64,000 bases of DNA from Talinum fruticosum (Eukaryota > Streptophyta > Magnoliopsida > Caryophyllales > Talinaceae), in the NCBI GenBank assembly GCA_021018815.1, contig JAITYX010000058.1, forward strand, positions 1,815,001 through 1,879,000, read 5' to 3'. The notes under the pieces were generated by a model. That model was not told the DNA's origin and ran no database searches. It saw only the letters and a list, made by a program, of their open reading frames with translations. The position numbers and the translations under genes are program-made. This document shows, piece after piece, positions 56,773-64,000 of the stretch. Within the stretch, counting starts at the first letter, position 1. The number at the start of each line of letters is the position of its first letter.

Positions 56773-57522
56773 CACCGTATATTTCAATCACCAGCAGATG
56801 ATTGGACAATCTTTTGAGCCAAGGATCACTACACAATGTTCACATTTCAACGAATCTTTTCCTGAGTGACTCGGACTAGTCGTTACAACAGGTAATGAAG
56901 CTCACCAGTCTAGAACGAGTCTCAAGGGTCATTCCGCCTTGGTGCTTATAAATAGAAGCTACTTCATAAGACTTAAAGATATGTGAACACATTGTTTTAC
57001 ACTTACTTAGTGCATTCTTACTCAATCTTTAGCTTGCAACTACAAATCTATAATCTTTTATGTTTTGGGTTGTAAAGAAAGTCTTGTAATCACTTCTACT
57101 CTTTACTTTCTTTCTAAGTCCGTTGATCGAGTCTGTAAGGGCTAACTCAGCTCGGTTCTCCTTGACTGTACGGGTTATCTCGGTCAGGAAGTACTAGATC
57201 GGATAAGGGAACTTCTAAGTCTAGGAAAAACTTGTAAAGGAATTGCCAAAGGGAGCAATTTTGGTTAAAATGAGTCCTGTGTAATTGAGGATTCAAGTAG
57301 TGGATTTGACTTGGTGCTTGGATTAGCACTTGTCCGTGGTTTTCTCGCCCTAGGAGGGTTTTCTACATATATCCGAGTGTTTAGCTTTTTGAGTCCAATC
57401 TAGACTTAGAAACTATTTTTGTTATGTTCTATGCAAAAAGAGTTTAATTTTTCTCAAAAATCTTCAATAACCCTATTCACCCCCATCTAAGGTGACTTAG
57501 CCTCTCCAAGATCAAACCTTCA
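56773..57522 (+). repeat. truncated second LTR fragment of the same copia family
   Basis: Directly after the copy-2 LTR, a further 750 bp matches the 3' half of the LTR: GTTCACATTTCAACGAATC, TTATAAATAGAAGC, CAGCTCGGTTCTCCTTGACT and the CACCCCC...CAAACCTTCA end at 57522. The 5' half is missing. It represents another insertion or a rearrangement product. Confidence 0.8.
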
Positions 57523-58232
57523 ATCTTGTTTCTTTTATACGAAGCCTGCCTCCTCTTATGTCTCTGGTTTTGTTGGGCCCAATCAAATAAAGCTAAAACA
57601 AGATGATCCGCAGTAGCCTGCCCGACCTCTAGTGTTTTCGCTTTTAGCTTGGGAGTAATGGTCCCACGTTCCATAAGAACATGACCATTTCCCAATAGGC
57701 GAAAGGACACCAACCCCTTACGGATATGGTAGCCCATAGGCATATCGCGATTCTCCGTATGGTTTATCTACGGGCAGGTTCTCGATAAAATATTTGGCCC
57801 GAAGTCCGAGGTAGACCGGACTATGTTCTAAATTGTTACTTAACTCCGTGATCATCCAAAAAAGACGACATTATATCCCGCTAACCAAAAGGGCATGTAA
57901 GTGTAATATTCCCAAGTGAATGCCATCGGAATGATTAGGATGACCTAAGTCATGTAATTTGTGTTACTTTATTACATGTAGGGCACACATAAATAAGTAT
58001 CCTAATCATGAAGCAAAACAATAAATCAATGCACATTATCACCTTAATGGGCAATTTACAATAATCTAATCTACCTAAGTTGACTAGGTAATCACGTATG
58101 AGTCCAATGTTACACTTAATGTCACATGTATATGTGTTACAAATATGGCACATTATCACATAATGAAGGATCCTAGACAGACAATATGCGTTGCAACTTA
58201 AGGTCACCAAAATCGATGCTCGATACCATAAT
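57523..58232 (-). pseudogene. internal remnant of a minus-strand gypsy element, with an unassigned frame
   Basis: This region lies inside a gypsy 5' LTR on the minus strand and begins with its primer site (58221-58232 region, TGGTATCGAGCA). A frame at 57477-57743 (minus) reads MGYHIRKGLVSFRLLGNGHV, then LEVGQATADHLVLALFDWAQ; I do not recognise the family. The rest shows no coding sequence. Confidence 0.4.
58218..58229 (-). other. primer binding site, iMet-like
   Basis: Minus-strand TGGTATCGAGCA lies a few bases inside the LTR end GGGGTGTTACA. It is a degenerate iMet-type site and orients the LTR at 58233-61332. Confidence 0.7.
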
Positions 58233-61200
58233 TGTAACACCCCGAACCCCACCCTAGAAGTATTGCATCGTCGAGTTCCTTAAAAGGAACTCCTAAGGCT
58301 AATTAAGGTGTTGGGTTGGCTTTCTAATTCTAGCATAAAGGTAATAAAGGTGATTTTACGTCTTACATGAAATTTTTCTGAAAATTTTGGCGAGTTCGAT
58401 CGTAATATGGCCTATCCCATTGGCTTAAAGCCCTAAAAACCTTCATAAAAACCACAATATATCTCAATGCACCACATGCTCGTAGTACACAACTCAATGG
58501 CCACACGCCGGAGTCCAACCAATGTGCCTTAAAATATAAAACAATCTAAATGGTTCATGATACAGACTAATACAATAATATTAACTTAGTTACAAGTTAC
58601 AACAATTAGAAATATATGGAATGCACATGAGCAAGCTCGTGCGACTCATAACTATCACCAGCAAACACCAAACAACACACATGATTCCAACATATGCTAA
58701 AGTAAATGACACACCGCCCGAGAGAGTACACGAAACTAGAGAAGGGGAGAAATGCGGTGAGCAAACCACAAGCTCAGTGGGTAATCTTATCCACAAATTT
58801 ACAACATTTATACTTTATCCGCTTGTGATAACGCATGTCATAACCTTCGTTCCATAATCCCAATCTTCCATTAAACACATCATGTACGCCACACATCACT
58901 CAAGCCACTATTCTCACAATCCCGAGCTATTTTATTAAATGAATCAAACTTAGTCAAAGCAAGATAAACTTTAGTTATTCAATACACATACAAATTCACT
59001 GGAGTTTAATACCAAAATCATTTTTCCGCATTCTCTCAAACAAGGTTGTGCATTTGTCAACAATTACTCGAAACATCAAGTCTCATTTAAGGGAAATCCC
59101 CTACAGCTCATCATTATAACATTTCAATCCTTTAAAACAGAGTTTCGAAGTTATTAGCAACTCATCGAATCGAATCAACATTTTAGACTGCAGACTCGAA
59201 CTAGCACTTCATTATTTAAAGGGTGTGACCCCTAATAAAGGCTCCGGGACTTATCTCTAGGAAGTCTCTAGTTGGACATCTTGATACATAAGGACCCCGG
59301 TTAGAACTCTTCCGTGGAAGTCTCCGGTTGGGCATCCCGACACGCGAGGACCCCGGTTAGAACCCTTCCGGTGCTAAATGATCCTAGCCCACTTGATTCA
59401 AACTAACTTAAACACATTCATTAAGTTGTTTGAGACAACATTCTCAAATCGGTTTAACACACTAGAAAGCATGGCACCATATGCCACTCCTCAAATCCAG
59501 TTTCACTTCTTAGGAATACGTTTTCACGTTTAAAAGCGAGATATCAAGAAATAATACTCAAGAATCGTTTTGCGTAAATAAAGCTCTTTTCGGAACTAAC
59601 AACTTGAAAACGAATTAACTATCCGAGAGACATAATCAAGTTTAATCATGCACACTTAGCACTTTATTTGCATATTCCCTACATGACAATCGAATTCACC
59701 ATAATATCACATGAATACTAAAATACTCGAATTTATAGCTTCCTTTTTCCTCTTATCTCACATTTAAGTTCCTTTAGTAATACTTCTTACTTAAATCACA
59801 CATTAAACACCACATTATTACCATTATAATAACTTAGGGTTCCAAACTTCATTTTGAACATCTATACTCTAAATTCATGTTCATTTTCTATTCTCCACAC
59901 ATCAGTTCTCAACAATCTCATTCAATACAACTCAAGAAACTACTCAGCCATAATAACCACAAGTCATTACAATTTTGAACGAAGAATTCACAACTCATCA
60001 CGAGTGCAATATATTTGGTTCAAATTCGACATTACGTTTGCTCGACTTGTTAATCCACTAATCTACTTTTCAATGAACCACAATAACCACAAACAGACTA
60101 ATATCCCCTATATTTGATTCAATTCTACGATTTCTTTCGTCTAACCAATAAATTCCCAATTATGACTTCCCATTTTAAGTTACTCCAAGGTCAATTATAC
60201 TTACTCGATCCACTACTTCTATTCGTCAATTTACTAGTATTTCATGGTTAATCCATTCCATTATATCACACTATCGAACTACTCAATACAGCTTCCAAAC
60301 CAAGTATTCAATCACAAACATGATAAACTCAGGAACTATAAACTTCAATCGAACGGGGAATAAATTTATATACTAAGTCAATTCAATCATTCCATTAATT
60401 CACAACTTCAATTACCCACCTAGAATTCTAGGTTTTGAGTAGTTGATGGGATTTCGACTTTCCCTACTCGTTGTCTATTCGTCCCCTCCCTCTCACTTGC
60501 TCTCGATGCTCTGTTTTGGCTTCGAATCTCGGCCTCTCTCTCGCTTCCTCCTGCTTCTTGTTCGGGGCCCCTTCCCGGTTCATAGTCTCTCAAACTCCCT
60601 CTCTTGTCTTTCTTTGTTTCGGGTTTTGGATTTAGGTCCTTATGGCTCTCTCGTGCTTCCTCTCGTTACTCTCCCTGGTCTCATCAATTAGTCTTACCGG
60701 CTTCGCTCTCTCGGTCGTCGGTTGCCGTTCCTTTTCTTAACCTCCCTTTCTCTCGCTTTGTTCCTCTTCTTGTTGCTCGCCTCCCATACTCTCGGTCTCC
60801 TACCTCGCTTCTCGGTCCCTCTCAGTCCCTTGCTCTCGCCCTCACTCTTAGTCTCTCATTTCTCCTCTCTTTTCCTCGTTCGTTTCTCTTCCGTGTGCTT
60901 CCTCTTCCTTTTGCCTTCCATTCTTTTTTAACTCCAGCTTTCTGTCTCACCACCGCCTCACAATCGGTGCCTCCTTCTCAACTTGGACCCCTAATTTACT
61001 TCCTTATCCCAAAATAATCAAACCAAAACAAACCTCCCATAAAAACCAATTCCTACCTCTTCCCTTCCCGAACTTGTACGTTTTCCTTATATAATATTAT
61101 AATAGGTTGGTTATGACAACACCTAACTGGGTATAAGTTTTTGTTCGGATATAGTTTCGGAGATGGGAAATTCCTTGATTTATTTTATTTAGCATTCGTA

Positions 61201-61332
61201 CCCAAAAGAATGTCAAAAATAATATACACTTTATATATATATAATTAAATAATCACCTAATAGATTTAATTTAAAGTTGCTTAATAAATTTTATCTCATA
61301 TAACTACCTTAATTAAGTTTATGGGTATTACA
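58233..61332 (-). repeat. 5' LTR of a Ty3/gypsy element, 3.1 kb, minus strand
   Basis: On the minus strand it starts TGTAATACCCATAAAC at 61332 and ends GGGGTTCGGGGTGTTACA at 58233, beside a primer site. Part of it (59790-60420) matches 3740-4370. A CT-rich patch at 60450-61010 gives long spurious frames rich in Ser, Leu, Phe and Pro; comparable pyrimidine/purine-rich patches sit in the solo LTR at 36690-39478. Confidence 0.8.
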
Positions 61333-62430
61333 TATGACATCTATCGAGTATTTGGAAAAATGAGAACACCCGATGGATTCCATACTTAGAGCCCAACGAG
61401 CCATCCAGATGCTAGCAGCTCAATTCTTCATCAACTAAGGACAGTCGTACAAGAAAACTAACACATGAATCAACTTACTTTGTGTCGGCCAACACGAGCA
61501 GAGTGCATCATGCCGCATCATGCGTGAAATTCATGGTGGGAATGTGGACCCCATATGAATGGAAGAATGTTGGGTTGGAAAATTCGAGAGGTTAGGATAC
61601 TATTGGTCAACCATAGCAGCTGATCGCCATGAATTTGTTAGGAAGTGCCACAAGTAAGTGTATGCCAACCTATAACACCAACCACCATCTTTTATCACGA
61701 CACTTGCATCGCCGAGGCCATTCTCGGTTTGGGGAATTGATATCATCGATAAAGTGACCCCTAAAGGAACAGATGGTCACAAATTTGTGTTAGTAGCAAT
61801 TGATTACTTCACCAAGTAGCTGGAAGCAGACCTCCTACGCAACCTTGACGTCAAAACACGTAGCAAAGTTCATAACTCGGAACATTATTTGTCGGTATTA
61901 GGTCCCCTATGAACCGATTAACGACCATGGTAGTCACTTCAAGGAGCAAGTAGCAGACCTATTGGACAAGTACAACATGAAACACCACAAATCTACTCCC
62001 TATTACCCTCGGACCAACGGAGCGGTTGAGGCCGCCAACAAAAATATTCGAAAAAAGTGGAGACGATGGTCGTCAACTTTATAGATTGGCTCGATAAATT
62101 GCCCTTAGCTTTGTGGGGCTACCGAACCTCCATCATAACCTCCATAGAGCAACATCCTACTCCCTAGTGTATGGCATATAAGCAATCTTCCAATAGAAAT
62201 TGTCATTCCTTTATTATTGATCGTTGTAGAGTGTCGGATTTGCGAGCGTAATGGGCTAACGCATGCTACGAAGAATTAATGTTGTTGGATAAAAGATGCC
62301 TAAATGCCTTACATAATGTCCAAATATACCAGGCACATATATCAAGGGCATTTAACAAGAAGGTGAAGCCTCGTAATCTTCGAGGTTGGAGATTTTGTCA
62401 TTAAGGAGATTAGAGCACCAATCCGAGGAT
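61333..62430 (+). pseudogene. Ty3/gypsy integrase remnant (Tat/Athila-type)
   Basis: Plus-strand blocks read MREIHGGNVDP and ADRHEFVRKCHK (zinc-binding region), WGIDIIDKVTPKGTDGHKFV with LVAIDYFTK then a stop (first catalytic Asp), NDHGSHFKEQVADLLDKYNM (second Asp) and KHHKSTPYYPRTNGAVEAAN (catalytic Glu region). This ID-VTPK-GH-FVLVAIDYFTK pattern is typical of plant gypsy integrases of the Tat/Athila side. Frameshifts and stops make it dead. Confidence 0.85.
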
Positions 62431-62717
62431 TCCCGAGGAATGTTTAGTCACAACTAGCAAGACCCATTTGTACTTAGTCAAAAAATGCCGAGAGGAGCAA
62501 TTAAACTAACTTATTTTGATACTGAAGGGATTTTTCAGTATACAAATTTGGATCGATTATAGAAATACTACGTTTGGCATGATGCTAAACGGACCACGTA
62601 ATGAGCCAAGCCCGACCCAATCGTATCGTGCTCTAGCCGGCCTTGGCCACTTGTCTAGACAACGGTAGATTGGCCGAGCCAAATGATCCCTTTTACTATA
62701 TTCAGTATTAAACTTTA

Positions 62718-62855
62718 TTTTCAATGGTCCAACTAGACAGTCCACTTGTTTAATTAATTAATTAATTGTTATTTTCAACGGTCCAATTAGACGGTCCACT
62801 TATTTAATTAATTATTTAATTGTTATTGGTGGCGGTCCAATTAGGCGGCCTAAAT
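62718..62855. repeat. three imperfect tandem units of about 55-60 bp
   Basis: GGTCCAAyTAGrCrGTCCAC followed by TTAATTAATTA...TTGTTATT repeats twice and a third unit starts with GGTCCAATTAGGCGGCC. Confidence 0.75.
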
Positions 62856-64000
62856 TTATTCCTCTAGGTGAGCGATAAAAATAAATAAAGCATAAAAACG
62901 AACATAAAACTTACTTTTTACTTTTATTAATAAAAAGGTTAGTCTACTACTTGAATACATAGCTAATAAAAGGGAAATAAACAAGCATACTACTTGAAAA
63001 ATAAAGCTGTCTTCAAGAGGCAAAACTAAACTTCCTGAATTTTATTCTGCAAAATCCTCTCTATAAATTTTCGACCCTAGTCTATCTTCACTTTCTTCTT
63101 TTTCGGATCGCTAGACTCAGCTCGCATCATCCGTGTACGTTTCTTTAACTCTTCAATCCTGCGAGCCCTCCTCTGTTAAGCTTCTTTAGCCTCTCGCCTC
63201 CCTCATGTAGGCTCGTTCCTCAATTTGGGGGTTTATTTCATGAATGCGAAGTTGTGCAGCAGCGAGAACAACTCCTTTAGGATACCATTCTCGAGTCCTC
63301 GGTGCCTTGCGATACTTGGAGTCTACTACGTTATCCTCTCCAAATAATACTCAAAAACTATAGTGGTATGTTTATCTACGATTTCAGTAAAGGTTATCCA
63401 ATACTCAAGCCATGTCGAAACCCACCTCGAGTTTCCGAACCCGCAAACAATTCAAAGGTAGCAAGCTAAACACAATCCAAATAAGGAATCACCTACTCTC
63501 GTCCCATTTTTCGCAAAACACGGTCGGGGAAGTAGTACGTATTGGTTTTCGGACCCAACGAAACATACAAAGGATGTTGCTTAGAATGTGTCATAAAGTG
63601 GGACACTTTCCAATGTATGATGTACCGTTCAACAATACTATGGTTTCTAAGCCAAGCCTCCACCAGAAGCGGGATGGTCAATAACCACACTTGCTCACTT
63701 CCACCGACGGAATTGTGTTGCCGGGCATACAGCCCACAACTACATGAGCTTGAATTAGTTGAAGAGGCTCCATCAACCACATCTCGCATATAACGAGATA
63801 GAGAAATCATTAGAAGTCCTGCACGGTCGAATTCAACTTTATTTATAGCCTAACAGGAGAAAAATCGAAATAACAAGATCACAAAAACAAAAAGCCGAGA
63901 TTTTGGGCAAAATCGGAGGCTTTTAGCCTAGCGGTGCTTGGACCGCCATCTCTTAGCCAGCGGCGCCCACTTAGTCTCACCGACTGGTCCCGATTATTAT
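62856..64000 (-). other. unassigned region with a possible transposon-derived minus-strand frame
   Basis: A 105-residue frame (63493-63810, minus) contains TIPLLVEAWLRNHSIVERYI and YYFPDRVLRKMGRE. The last phrase is reminiscent of the YMPERVLRQFG motif of plant mobile domain proteins, which occur in host genes and in transposons. The match is short and the surroundings are broken by stops, so it may be a decayed mobile-domain sequence. The rest (62856-63410) shows no gene. Confidence 0.3.

Noticed and set aside
60443..61017. Plus-strand frames of 82-137 aa rich in Leu, Ser, Phe and Pro that look like membrane proteins
   Set aside because: They come from a CT-rich patch inside a gypsy LTR, with overlapping frames of the same bias and no family signature.
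1..64000. CRISPR arrays, operons or bacterial signals
   Set aside because: No spaced identical repeats with unique spacers; introns and plant retrotransposons show a eukaryotic nuclear source.

Overview
The window looks like nuclear DNA of a flowering plant. It is AT-rich, has intron-containing genes of plant families, and is dominated by plant-type transposable elements: SIRE-like Ty1/copia, several Ty3/gypsy families with long LTRs, a LINE, Tourist-like MITEs and Pack-MULE-like elements. The species cannot be named from the sequence.

Only two host genes can be supported, both on the minus strand. One is a single-exon gene for a 157-residue plant protein of unknown function (9485-9958). The other is a nine-exon gene for a 269-residue VTT/DedA-domain membrane protein of the TVP38/TMEM64 family (10646-29808). 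I reassembled it exon by exon; all junctions are GT-AG and the frame stays open to the stop. Its seventh intron is about 10 kb and holds a LINE remnant that is itself split by a full-length, decayed Ty3/gypsy element.

Layout: 1-2456, 3' end of a SIRE-like copia element with its LTR. 2457-8769, minus-strand gypsy remnant with a 4.1-kb LTR that carries a Tourist-like MITE and tandem repeats. 8770-29952, the two host genes. 29953-33536, a small foldback element, AT-rich repeats and the LTR end, tRNA-Arg-type primer site and leader of a Tat/Ogre-like gypsy element. 33537-45446, two related elements with long terminal inverted repeats, placed back to back around an (AT)n tract; the first is interrupted by a 2.8-kb solo LTR with a perfect 5-bp target duplication. 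46815-57522, a decayed SIRE-like element with all pol domains, an env-like 3' region and LTRs. 57523-62430, a minus-strand gypsy 5' LTR with primer site, next to a gypsy integrase remnant. 62430-64000, short repeats and an unassigned reading frame.

The most unusual content is in 33.5-45.4 kb. The two TIR elements carry six tRNA-like cloverleaves, three each. Their D, T and acceptor arms are well formed and include compensatory changes, but the anticodon position holds an over-long hairpin. The elements also carry captured host sequence: a type-1 protein phosphatase N-terminal exon, an RNase H-like tail and possibly a ribosome-biogenesis gene fragment. This fits a Pack-MULE family that has also amplified tRNA-like modules, which I do not recognise as a described arrangement.
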